A stretch of 11,419 bases of DNA from Candidatus Woesearchaeota archaeon (lineage in GTDB: Archaea; Nanobdellota; Nanobdellia; Woesearchaeales; JACQNA01): the NCBI GenBank assembly GCA_016203335.1, contig JACQNA010000005.1:1-11419 (forward strand), read 5' to 3'. Each line of letters begins with the position of its first letter. Positions within the stretch are counted from its first letter, which is position 1. Positions 6,306 through 11,419 of this stretch are shown piece by piece. The notes under the pieces were generated by a model. That model was given only the letters and a program-made list of their open reading frames with translations. It had not been told where the DNA came from and did not search any database. Both the position numbers and the translations under genes were made by a program.

Positions 6306-6476
6306 CGCACGCCGCCAGCATGGCGGCTGGACGGCAATTCTGCGGAATTGCCTATGCGGGAGCCCGAAGGGCGCGTCCCCACTCGCATCCAGCGCCATGG
6401 CGGCGTGCGATGAAACGGGGGTTGCCCCCTTCGGGGTGTTTCATAGGCGCAGCCGTCGCACCGCCGCCCATGGCGC
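6306..6476. repeat. GC-rich tripartite palindrome (possible structured RNA or dispersed repeat)
   Basis: A middle arm (about 6388-6410) is complementary to both a left and a right arm. Left pairing joins 6306-6316 with 6399-6409 (11 bp), 6320-6324 with 6394-6398, and 6326-6331 with 6388-6393. Right pairing joins 6392-6410 with 6456-6476, broken only by two single-base bulges. The two foldings exclude each other. Nested hairpins include GGCAATTC/GAATTGCC (6333-6340, 6345-6352) with a TGCG loop, ATGAAAC/GTTTCAT (6410-6416, 6438-6444), and a CCC-TTCG-GGG hairpin. The base composition is far more GC-rich than the flanking promoters. It fills the 269-bp gap between two gene pairs. The frames that cross it look like composition artefacts. 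Confidence 0.75.
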
Positions 6477-6515
6477 TCTGTTTGTGTGCGCATCCAAAAT
6501 CTTTCACTAGTTAAA

Positions 6516-6523
6516 TTTAAATA
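6516..6523 (+). promoter_or_regulatory. TATA box of the 6546-7487 operon
   Basis: TTTAAATA is centred 26.5 nt before the ATG at 6546. An upstream ATG at 6539 opens only a ten-codon frame that ends at once, so 6546 is the likely start. Confidence 0.65.
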
Positions 6524-6545
6524 GCACAAAATCCAGAAATGAAGC

Positions 6546-6983
6546 ATGTTTCGGAAAAAAGAGAGTGAAGCCCAGCGTGCCCTCCAGAAAATCAGGCACG
6601 CGGAGGAGCTGTCCAGCATCCGCTACAGCGTGCTCCGCCTGGACTGGCTTGCGGCAGAGGCAAAACAGAAGATAGACGCACACGCCCTCCCTATCGTGAG
6701 GGAACAGTATGGCAGCCATGTTGCTGCCCTGCTCGATGATGTGCAGGACATCAGGCGGAATATCGAGTATTTTGACAATTGTGTCAAGAATCACGAGAAC
6801 AAGCAGCTGCACCATCTCCAGGGAATCTTCCAGGGCATGGCATCCAAGGGGAAGCAGATCCAGGAATGTGCACAGCGGGTAAAGATTGTCCACGCCCTCC
6901 ACCCAGGGATTGGGGAGATTGATGAGCTCTCCGGCAAGATTGTCACGAATGCCGGCATCATTCTGCGGGGGCATTTGCGGTAA
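6546..6983 (+). CDS. Unrecognised helical protein, first gene of an operon with a membrane regulator
   Basis: I do not recognise this 145-residue protein. It is charged and predicted helical almost throughout: 5-45, 48-63, 64-88 and 88-115 look like successive amphipathic or coiled-coil helices. A final segment, HPGIGEIDELSGKIVTNAGIIL (119-140), is less charged. Cysteines occur only at 79 and 108. It has no signal peptide or membrane segment. Its TAA stop is followed immediately by the ATG of the membrane-anchored regulator, so the two are co-transcribed and it may be the cytosolic partner of that regulator. A second possibility is a structural or DNA-bridging role; no motif decides. Confidence 0.7.
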   Translation: MFRKKESEAQRALQKIRHAEELSSIRYSVLRLDWLAAEAKQKIDAHALPIVREQYGSHVAALLDDVQDIRRNIEYFDNCVKNHENKQLHHLQGIFQGMASKGKQIQECAQRVKIVHALHPGIGEIDELSGKIVTNAGIILRGHLR

Positions 6984-7487
6984 ATGAACAATAAAAAGAT
7001 AGGAATCATCATCTTGGTGCTGAGCGCAGCCATTACCGGTATCCTCTATAATTTTATCTTCAGCCTGCAGCAGGAAAGCAGGGCGCTCGGTTGCTTCAGC
7101 GATGAGGAATGCATGCGCGTGGAATCTACATTGTCTGCCTCCCATATCGCATTTGGCGTGATGGGGTTTTTCTTCGGCCTGGGGGCATATCTCCTGCTTT
7201 TTTCCCGGGGAGAGGAAGCGATTGTCAGGCGGCTGGAAAATGAGCAGCAGGCAAAGGATGATGAAGAGAGGTTCCGTCTGCTCCTGCGCGGCCTGGATGC
7301 GTACGAGCAGCAGATTATGAAAGCGGTAAAAGAGCAGGATGGCATTACGCAGAACACCCTGCGCCTCCGTACAGGCCTCTCCAAGGCAAAAGTAAGCCTG
7401 CTGGTTGCTGAGCTCGAGCGGAGAAAGCTCATCAGGCGGATACGGCAGCAGAAGACATTTGCAGTGCATCTTGCGGTCAAGATATAG
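6984..7487 (+). CDS. Membrane-anchored winged-helix transcriptional regulator
   Basis: The protein joins two membrane segments to a cytosolic DNA-binding domain. Segment one is about residues 6-28 and segment two about 55-73. The loop between them (29-54) should face outside and carries two cysteines, C37 and C43, in GCFSDEEC. A charged linker (76-105) leads to a MarR/ArsR-like winged helix. There, QIMKAVKEQDGITQNTLRLR (110-129), GLSKAKVSLLVAELERRKLI (131-150) and a basic wing RRIRQQKTFAVHL (151-163) are visible. The N-terminal lysines before segment one favour the N-terminus inside. It presumably converts an envelope signal into gene control; the two-cysteine loop suggests a thiol or stress signal, which is inference. 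Promoter TATA for DsbA lies 80 bp downstream, making it a candidate target. Confidence 0.8.
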   Translation: MNNKKIGIIILVLSAAITGILYNFIFSLQQESRALGCFSDEECMRVESTLSASHIAFGVMGFFFGLGAYLLLFSRGEEAIVRRLENEQQAKDDEERFRLLLRGLDAYEQQIMKAVKEQDGITQNTLRLRTGLSKAKVSLLVAELERRKLIRRIRQQKTFAVHLAVKI

Positions 7488-7567
7488 CCAAAAAAGGGGT
7501 ATAAACCGTCTGGAACTGGAATTCTGGCGCAATAGGCGCTCATGATGCCTCGGTTTTCACCATAATG

Positions 7568-7575
7568 TTTATATA
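7568..7575 (+). promoter_or_regulatory. TATA box of the DsbA-like gene
   Basis: TTTATATA is centred at 7571.5, which predicts a transcript start near 7598 and therefore a leader of about 30 nt. This differs from most genes here, which appear leaderless. The rest of 7488-7625 shows only a second TATA-like GGTATAAACC at about 7498-7507 with no gene behind it. Confidence 0.65.
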
Positions 7576-7617
7576 GGGCGCAGGCCTTTCACCAAAAAAT
7601 ACAAAGAATAAGATAAT

Positions 7618-7624
7618 AGGGGGG
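7618..7624 (+). promoter_or_regulatory. G-rich ribosome binding site that decides the DsbA start
   Basis: AGGGGGG ends 1 nt before the first in-frame ATG (7626) but 7 nt before the second (7632). The spacing favours 7632 as the start codon. Confidence 0.55.
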
Positions 7625-7631
7625 AATGCCA

Positions 7632-8354
7632 ATGGAGGATGAAACAGTAACACTGAAGAAATCAACCATCTGGAAGGTGACAACAGCATTTTTCGCAATC
7701 TTGTTTGTGCTCTCGCTGTTTACCGGCGGGTTTGGGCTGGGAAGCGGCACATCGGCAACAGGAAATGCTCCTGCAGCGCCGAGCGCTGCGCCAAGCCCAT
7801 TGCTTCCTGAAGAGCCGCAGGCAAATGTGCAGGCAGCTGATTTTGTTGATGATGACCCGGCATTAGGGGATAAGAATGCGCCGGTAACGATTGTGGAGTT
7901 TTCCGATTTCCAGTGCCCGTTCTGCGGCAGGTTCCGGAGCGAGACCTTTGACCAGATCAAGAGCCAGTACATTGACACCGGCAAGGTCAGATTTGTCTAC
8001 CGGGATTTCCCCCTGAGCAGCATCCATCCGAATGCGCAGAAGGCAGCGGAAGCTGCAGAATGCGCGGACGAGCAGGGCAAGTTCTGGGAATACCATGATA
8101 AGATATTCCTGAATCAGCCGGCGCTCAGCCCGGGCAGCCTGAAGTCATGGGCGGCAGAGCTCAGCCTGGACGCCAAAAAATTCAATGACTGCCTGGACAG
8201 CGGAAAGATGGCTGCTGAGGTAAGCAAGGATCTGGCAGATGCGAGCAGGGCTGGCGGGAGAGGCACGCCGTACTTCATTGTCGGAAACGCTCCGATCAGC
8301 GGCGCAGTGCCGTTCTCGGTCTTCCAGCAGGCGATTGAGGCGCAGCTTGGGTAA
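7632..8354 (+). CDS. Membrane-anchored DsbA-family thiol-disulfide oxidoreductase
   Basis: The protein belongs to the DSBA-like (thioredoxin_4) family that makes or isomerises disulfides outside the membrane. Numbering from the ATG at 7632 (240 residues), a membrane anchor at about 12-34 follows a short charged N-terminus. An A/P/S-rich spacer (39-68) leads to the catalytic domain. VTIVEFSDFQCPFCGRFRSE (85-104) holds the CPFC redox pair C95 and C98. GRGTPYFIVG (209-218) has the cis-proline. C144 and C187 sit at positions where many family members form a second, structural disulfide. The anchor lacks a lipobox cysteine, so it is a membrane-anchored protein and not a lipoprotein. Its partner oxidase, expected to be a VKOR or DsbB, is not in the window. 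The frame also has an ATG at 7626. Confidence 0.92.
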   Translation: MEDETVTLKKSTIWKVTTAFFAILFVLSLFTGGFGLGSGTSATGNAPAAPSAAPSPLLPEEPQANVQAADFVDDDPALGDKNAPVTIVEFSDFQCPFCGRFRSETFDQIKSQYIDTGKVRFVYRDFPLSSIHPNAQKAAEAAECADEQGKFWEYHDKIFLNQPALSPGSLKSWAAELSLDAKKFNDCLDSGKMAAEVSKDLADASRAGGRGTPYFIVGNAPISGAVPFSVFQQAIEAQLG

Positions 8355-8360
8355 CGGCAT

Positions 8361-8385
8361 TATCTTTTTTATTTTTGATTTATTG
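8361..8385 (+). terminator. T-rich terminator after the DsbA-like gene
   Basis: A run of T-rich sequence with CTTTTTTATTTTTG at its core begins about 7 nt after the stop codon. No stem precedes it, which is typical of archaeal termination. Confidence 0.6.
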
Positions 8386-8417
8386 GCATAGTCTTATACA
8401 CTCTGCCATAATAAAAC

Positions 8418-8425
8418 TTTTAAAG
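8418..8425 (+). promoter_or_regulatory. TATA box of the amidotransferase gene
   Basis: TTTTAAAG is centred 26.5 nt before the ATG at 8448, so the transcript is probably leaderless. Confidence 0.6.
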
Positions 8426-8447
8426 GAAATGCTGTATCCCAGAGGGT

Positions 8448-9200
8448 ATGGCTGATCGTGTGCTGCTTCTTGACCTTCACCGGCTCGAATCAAGGCGGCG
8501 AATAAGCCAGTATACCCGGAGCATTCAGTATGCGCTTATTGAAGCCAGCAATAATGGCCTGGAGATTGTCATTGCGCAAACATTCAATGATCCGGTAGTG
8601 ATACGGCGGAGAAAACAGGTTGATATTAGCCCGTATCGGGCAGTAGTCTTCAGCGGGTCAGATTATCCGCTGCTGGAGCAGAATGATGCCATTCGCGATA
8701 TTGTTACACAGGTTATTGAACAGGCAGAGGCGCAGAGGAAGTATGTGCTGGCAATTTGTGCGGGCATTCAGATAACTGCAAGGGTATTTGGGCAGGATGT
8801 CTATAGCCTGGAGCATCCGGAAGCAGGGTGGTATTGGATGTCTAAGACAGAATCTGGGAAGCGGGATCCGGTGCTTGCAGGAATTCCTGACACATTTGAG
8901 CTGTTCTCCACCCACGGAAAGGCGGTCATGCCCACTGATGGCAGGGATTGCCATGTGCTGGTAGAGAACAAAAACTGCATCCAAATGATGAGGTTTGGTG
9001 AGCATGTCTATGGTGTACAGGGCCATCCTGATGACACGTTGGTGACTGCACGCATCTATCTTGACAATTTTGAAACAAGGATAGGGGAGAGACCAAAGAA
9101 CCGCAGTCCCACAAGAGAGGATATTGCTGAAGAGCCAAGGGGGAAAGTGCTTTATGGAGCAGTGATGCTTCAGAATTTCTTACGATTGGCGCGCGAATAG
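8448..9200 (+). CDS. Stand-alone class I glutamine amidotransferase-like protein
   Basis: The fold is the class I glutamine amidotransferase (GATase1, peptidase C26-like) type, which releases ammonia from glutamine or hydrolyses gamma-glutamyl bonds. The nucleophile elbow VLAICAGIQI (100-109) has Cys104 in place. The strand RAVVFSGSDYP (64-74) matches the usual VVxSGGP oxyanion region. ELFSTHGKAV (151-160) is the SHxD-like block. YGVQGHPDDT (188-197) gives the catalytic H193, but the usual Glu after HP is Asp195. No synthetase domain or subunit is attached or adjacent, so the acceptor is unknown; a GMP-synthase-like fragment or gamma-glutamyl hydrolase role is possible. Its last 21 bp overlap the end of lgt on the opposite strand. 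Confidence 0.85.
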   Translation: MADRVLLLDLHRLESRRRISQYTRSIQYALIEASNNGLEIVIAQTFNDPVVIRRRKQVDISPYRAVVFSGSDYPLLEQNDAIRDIVTQVIEQAEAQRKYVLAICAGIQITARVFGQDVYSLEHPEAGWYWMSKTESGKRDPVLAGIPDTFELFSTHGKAVMPTDGRDCHVLVENKNCIQMMRFGEHVYGVQGHPDDTLVTARIYLDNFETRIGERPKNRSPTREDIAEEPRGKVLYGAVMLQNFLRLARE

Positions 9201-9959
9201 CTGCAGCACATCTGTGCGGTAATATCTGAAGAGGGCAATGCATCCGGCAACAGCCATAAGGATGCTGAGGTACTGCCCCATGGTCAGCAGCCCGATGATT
9301 GGATCATCCTTGAAGAAGTCAATGAAAAATCTCCCGATGCCGAACAAGGTTATCATGTTCCAGAATAGGAATCCTGGTTTGTGCGCTTTCCGTGCAATCA
9401 GCAGCAGGATGCCGAGCACCAGAAAGCGCTTCAGCGCATAATAGATCTGCGCCGGATGCCTGCAGCCCTCGATTCCGGGAACATTGGCGCACCAGGGAAC
9501 AGTAGTGACTGTCCCCCACAGCTCTCCGTTGATGAAGTTCGCGATTCTGCCCAGCGCCAGCCCCAGCACCGCAGGCAAGGTCAATGTATCGGCAAGTTGA
9601 GCAAGAGGGATATTTTTCTTTCGGGCGAACAGCCAGCCAGCAAGAGCAGCGCCGATCAGCCCGCCGTGAAACGCCAAGCCGCCCTCCCAGACCGCAAGAA
9701 TCTTTCCGGGATGCGAGAAGTAATACGCGGGCTCCCAGATAAACACTGCAAAGAAGCGCGCACCAATCAGCACTCCAAGAAACAGGTAAAACAGCAGGTC
9801 AGAAATATCGTCGGAAGAAAGCGCAAGCCTGCCCTGCTTCCGCTCCTGCTGCAGCCAGAAGTAAGTGATAATAAACCCGAGCAGGAAGATGATGCCATAC
9901 CACCGGATCTGCAGCGGGCCGAGATGGAAAAGAACAGGGTTAAGGGAGTACGTAAACAT
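9180..9959 (-). CDS. lgt: Prolipoprotein diacylglyceryl transferase (Lgt), bacterial type
   Basis: Lgt is a polytopic membrane enzyme that attaches a glycerolipid group to the lipobox cysteine of prolipoproteins. The 259-residue protein has about seven membrane segments. It shows IRWYGIIFLLG (18-28) and the invariant AFHGGLIG with H98. The family signature GRIANFINGELWG (137-149) is present with R138, N141 and E146, followed by RHPAQIYYA (167-175) and GIGRFFIDFFKDDP (207-220). By recalled alignment the tyrosine usual in GYGxxRF is Phe206 here, and the following Glu is Asp214. The open frame continues upstream to 10340, but the TATA box 26 nt before this ATG and the start of homology set the start at 9959. 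It is a mainly bacterial enzyme, so its lipid donor in an archaeal membrane is an open question. Confidence 0.93.
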   Translation of the reverse strand: MFTYSLNPVLFHLGPLQIRWYGIIFLLGFIITYFWLQQERKQGRLALSSDDISDLLFYLFLGVLIGARFFAVFIWEPAYYFSHPGKILAVWEGGLAFHGGLIGAALAGWLFARKKNIPLAQLADTLTLPAVLGLALGRIANFINGELWGTVTTVPWCANVPGIEGCRHPAQIYYALKRFLVLGILLLIARKAHKPGFLFWNMITLFGIGRFFIDFFKDDPIIGLLTMGQYLSILMAVAGCIALFRYYRTDVLQLFARQS

Positions 9960-9980
9960 AAGGGGAAAAAGGAATGGGAG

Positions 9981-9989
9981 GTATAAAAG
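9981..9989 (-). promoter_or_regulatory. TATA box that fixes the lgt start
   Basis: On the minus strand CTTTTATAC is centred 26 nt before the ATG at 9959. It lies in the 37-bp gap after the thioredoxin gene, so lgt can be transcribed on its own. Confidence 0.7.
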
Positions 9990-9996
9990 GATTACG

Positions 9997-10512
9997 TTAC
10001 GCCGGAAGCGGGCAGCCAGAGAGTGTGCGTAAGTCATCCATCTGCTGCACCCCAACATACTGCTTTCCCTGGACAAGCCACGTGGGATAGCTCCGGATTG
10101 CATGCTGGTTGCACCAGCTAGGATCCCGGTCGCAGTCATGGTAATCAATGAATTGGAATGATGTACCAAACATCCTCTTCTGGGCTTGGCAGTGTGAGCA
10201 CCAGTCCGCTCCTCCCATGCTGATTCCCTTTTCAGTGAGGCATTGCGCAAAGGCATCATATTTCCCGGGTTTCCCGGATTGTGATGCAGCAACGTACCAG
10301 ATGCCGGCAATAACAAGCAGTCCGATGATGCTAAGGACAAAGATTATTCTGCCCTTTTTCTTCTGGGTGGCAGCCCGTTCGCCAGCGCGCTGCTCCTGGT
10401 CAGCCATCCGGTTCAGTCGCTTTCGCTCTGCTCTGTTCAAGTGTTCCGGGGGGTGGGAAATGCCCTGATCCATAAGAGGATGAATAATTTCCTGCTTTTT
10501 ATAGCTATCCAT
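9997..10512 (-). CDS. Membrane-anchored thioredoxin-like protein (VKOR-associated type)
   Basis: This 171-residue protein has a basic cytosolic N-terminus (1-54), one membrane segment (about 55-76) and an external thioredoxin-like domain. YDAFAQCLTEKGISMGGADWCSHCQAQ (85-111) has the redox pair C105 and C108 in CSHC. IRSYPTWLVQGKQYVGVQ (139-156) carries the cis-proline P143 and matches the thioredoxin domain fused to or found beside vitamin K epoxide reductase (VKOR) proteins. Extra cysteines C91, C127, C134 and C167 may form structural disulfides. No VKOR gene is in the window. It probably shuttles electrons in extracytoplasmic disulfide formation with the DsbA-like protein at 7632. The nearest TATA box is only about 20 nt from the first ATG, so a start at the internal Met14 (10473) remains possible. 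Confidence 0.88.
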   Translation of the reverse strand: MDSYKKQEIIHPLMDQGISHPPEHLNRAERKRLNRMADQEQRAGERAATQKKKGRIIFVLSIIGLLVIAGIWYVAASQSGKPGKYDAFAQCLTEKGISMGGADWCSHCQAQKRMFGTSFQFIDYHDCDRDPSWCNQHAIRSYPTWLVQGKQYVGVQQMDDLRTLSGCPLPA

Positions 10513-10526
10513 AGCGAAATCAGAAC

Positions 10527-10536
10527 ATTTATATAC
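10527..10536. promoter_or_regulatory. TATA box between divergent genes
   Basis: TTTATATA (10528-10535) is centred 26.5 nt before the plus-strand ATG at 10558, the standard spacing in this window. On the minus strand its reverse, TATATAAA, is about 20 nt from the thioredoxin ATG, shorter than usual. It therefore fits the small plus-strand ORF best. Confidence 0.6.
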
Positions 10537-10557
10537 TTTTGAGATTCATCGGAATGC

Positions 10558-10734
10558 ATGATGCAGGAAAGCAAGGGAATGAAGTGTGATAATTGCCTTG
10601 TGTTTACCCTGCGCTCCGATATTCCAGCCAAGCGCTGCTGATCCAGGCACACTGGGTATATGCAACGTGATGGTTGGAAGATGTTCTCGTTTCGTATGCC
10701 CGGTTTGCCCAAAAAGCGAGGTGAACCGCAATGA
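10558..10734 (+). pseudogene. Small zinc-finger-like ORF interrupted by an in-frame TGA
   Basis: From the ATG at 10558, placed exactly 26.5 nt after a TATA box, the frame reads 27 codons to a TGA at 10639-10641. Without that stop it would continue 30 codons to a second TGA at 10732-10734, which overlaps the next gene's start as ATGA. The first part contains KCDNC (C10, C13) and ends at C27. Just past the TGA comes H31, so a C-x2-C-x13-C-x3-H zinc finger is completed only by the downstream half. The following residues, GYMQRDGWKMFSFRMPG (33-49), look protein-like. The options are a recent nonsense mutation (for example from CGA), a sequencing error, programmed read-through or selenocysteine, or a genuine 27-residue protein. 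Other genes here use TGA as a normal stop. Confidence 0.5.
10718..10724 (+). promoter_or_regulatory. Strong ribosome binding site inside the end of the small ORF
   Basis: GAGGTGA, complementary to the archaeal 16S 3' end, lies 6 nt before the ATG at 10731. It sets that start and implies an mRNA that begins upstream, at the 10528 TATA box. Confidence 0.7.
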
Positions 10735-11021
10735 CTCCGCAACAGGTGTGCGTGCAATGTGATGAGGCAATTACCAATCCCATCTGCACGCGATGTCTCG
10801 GGCAGGAAATGGAAGCATGGATGCGGGAGAGGGATGAATCTCTTCTTCCGCGGATTGAACTCACGACCATGAGCTTTGCTGCCTATACCCATGAGGTGAC
10901 GAGATGTATCCTGTGCGGCAAGCGGATGAGCGTCTGCGCGCACTGCGTTGTGGAGGAGGCGGCAGATGCGCTGGGCAGGGAAGAGGTGGCGGAAGAGCTT
11001 CGGGAACAGTTTAGTTATTGA
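10731..11021 (+). CDS. Small zinc-binding protein with four CxxC motifs
   Basis: I cannot name this 96-residue protein, but it clearly carries two zinc sites. The first is CVQC (7-10) with CTRC (19-22) in a C-x2-C-x8-C-x2-C spacing. The second is CILC (59-62) with CAHC (69-72), spaced C-x2-C-x6-C-x2-C. Between them is a charged stretch (25-45), and an acidic helix (74-93) ends the protein. It has no membrane segment. The layout resembles small archaeal treble-clef or ribbon proteins that bind nucleic acid or partner proteins. It is translated from a strong ribosome binding site and overlaps the TGA-interrupted ORF as ATGA, so both belong to one transcript. Its end overlaps the convergent Nudix gene by 7 bp. 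Confidence 0.8.
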   Translation: MTPQQVCVQCDEAITNPICTRCLGQEMEAWMRERDESLLPRIELTTMSFAAYTHEVTRCILCGKRMSVCAHCVVEEAADALGREEVAEELREQFSY

Positions 11022-11419
11022 TTCTGAAGCAGGGGATGGTCAGGCTGCAAGAGGGCAAGCGCCTTGCGGAATATCCCCTTTTCATCGTCCCAGTGGAGCT
11101 TTTCCAGCACCGTATCTGCTTTTGCCCAGAGATAAGTGTCGTGCTCGCGCCTCGGCTGGGTGAGTGAAATAGGAGTGTTCATGTTCGCCTTTGCCAGAAA
11201 AACCGTGAATGAATGCAATGTTCCGTTATTCGTAAATTCCCGCTTCACCGGAAGCCGGTGGGTGATCTGAACGCGCCGCAGGCCAGTCTCCTCAAGCACC
11301 TCCCTGCGGAGCGCATCCTCGATGCTCTCTCCCGGCTCCAGCCCCCCCTTGGGAAACTCCCATCCCTTCCAGGAGGTGTTCCGGTGAAGGATGAGAAAGT
11401 ACAGCCCGCCGTTCTTGTC
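11015..11419 (-). CDS. Nudix hydrolase, partial (start beyond the window)
   Basis: The frame is open to the window edge, giving 134 visible residues that lack only the N-terminus. WEFPKGGLEPGE (20-31) leads into a perfect Nudix box: G25-x5-E31-x7-REV(39-41)-x-EE(43-44)-x-GL(46-47), which binds the metal and hydrolyses a nucleoside diphosphate linked to another group. The W-x-FPKG context and the later EHDTYLWA block resemble diadenosine tetraphosphate hydrolases, so Ap4A or a related dinucleotide is a reasonable substrate guess. A GTG at 11299 is internal, within the Nudix box, and is not the start. The C-terminal helix DDEKGIFRKALALLQ is complete. Confidence 0.92.
   Translation of the reverse strand, partial: DKNGGLYFLILHRNTSWKGWEFPKGGLEPGESIEDALRREVLEETGLRRVQITHRLPVKREFTNNGTLHSFTVFLAKANMNTPISLTQPRREHDTYLWAKADTVLEKLHWDDEKGIFRKALALLQPDHPLLQNQ

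Noticed and set aside
6410..6444. Reading the GC hairpin as a factor-independent terminator of the 5779 gene
   Set aside because: No T tract follows the hairpin, it lies more than 130 bp after the stop codon, and archaeal termination rarely uses such stems.
6182..6619. Open frames crossing the GC-rich palindrome on both strands
   Set aside because: They are rich in R, P, G and S, overlap real genes at both ends, and follow from the lack of stop codons in GC-rich palindromic DNA.
6507..7532. Minus-strand open frame of 341 codons opposite the 6546 and 6984 genes
   Set aside because: The plus-strand pair has a spaced TATA box, a direct TAAATG junction and a clear winged-helix domain; the minus frame has none of these.
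9960..10340. N-terminal extension of the lgt frame by 127 codons
   Set aside because: It overlaps the thioredoxin gene and contains no Lgt homology. A TATA box at 9981-9989 places the start at 9959.
10639..10641. Firm call of selenocysteine at the in-frame TGA
   Set aside because: No SECIS element could be identified by eye, no selenocysteine genes are in view, and TGA is a normal stop in neighbouring genes.
10586..10762. Alternative GTG-started frame with many cysteines, including CPVC near 10697-10708
   Set aside because: It lacks a ribosome binding site and TATA spacing, ends inside the four-CxxC gene, and competes with the better placed frame at 10558. A frameshift joining the two cannot be fully excluded.
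1..11419. CRISPR arrays, tRNA or rRNA genes, insertion sequences
   Set aside because: I found no regularly spaced repeats, cloverleaf-like TTCRANNC blocks, rRNA sequence or transposase motifs.

Overview
The window reads as archaeal chromosome, probably from a small-genome lineage of the DPANN or Woesearchaeota kind; that placement is inference. The evidence is regulatory. Almost every gene has an archaeal TATA box (TTTATATA or TTTAAATA type) whose centre lies about 26-27 nt before the start codon, which is the layout of leaderless transcripts. Internal operon genes instead carry GGTG-type ribosome binding sites. A TrmB-family regulator also fits. No rRNA, tRNA, CRISPR array, transposase or phage gene was found.

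Left part (1-5477) is mostly metabolic. It starts with a 230-bp intergenic stretch holding three hairpins. Next come a PfkB-family sugar or nucleoside kinase (-) and an RBBP9/YdeN-type serine hydrolase (+) diverging from one shared TATA region. A histidine phosphatase (-) follows. Then comes a methyltransferase-nadA operon (-), in which NadA makes quinolinate for NAD. A TrmB-type regulator diverges from that operon, and a small glutaredoxin-like protein (-) closes this part.

The middle part (5552-8354, all +) is the least familiar. It has a translationally coupled pair of small genes, the second encoding an HEVNH zinc-metalloprotease-like motif. A GC-rich tripartite palindrome of about 170 bp follows. 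Then come an unrecognised helical protein and a membrane-anchored winged-helix regulator, directly abutting. Last is a membrane-anchored DsbA-like oxidoreductase.

The right part (8448-11419) has a stand-alone class I glutamine amidotransferase (+), a bacterial-type Lgt (-), and a membrane-anchored thioredoxin of the VKOR-associated type (-). A short zinc-finger-like ORF interrupted by an in-frame TGA (+) runs into a four-CxxC zinc protein (+). A partial Nudix hydrolase (-) leaves the window.

Two themes stand out. One is thiol redox chemistry: a cytosolic glutaredoxin, an extracytoplasmic DsbA and thioredoxin, and a two-cysteine loop in the membrane regulator. The other is surface-protein processing by Lgt. 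The best places for new biology are the 5552-6276 gene pair, the palindrome at 6306-6476, and the TGA-interrupted ORF at 10558-10734.
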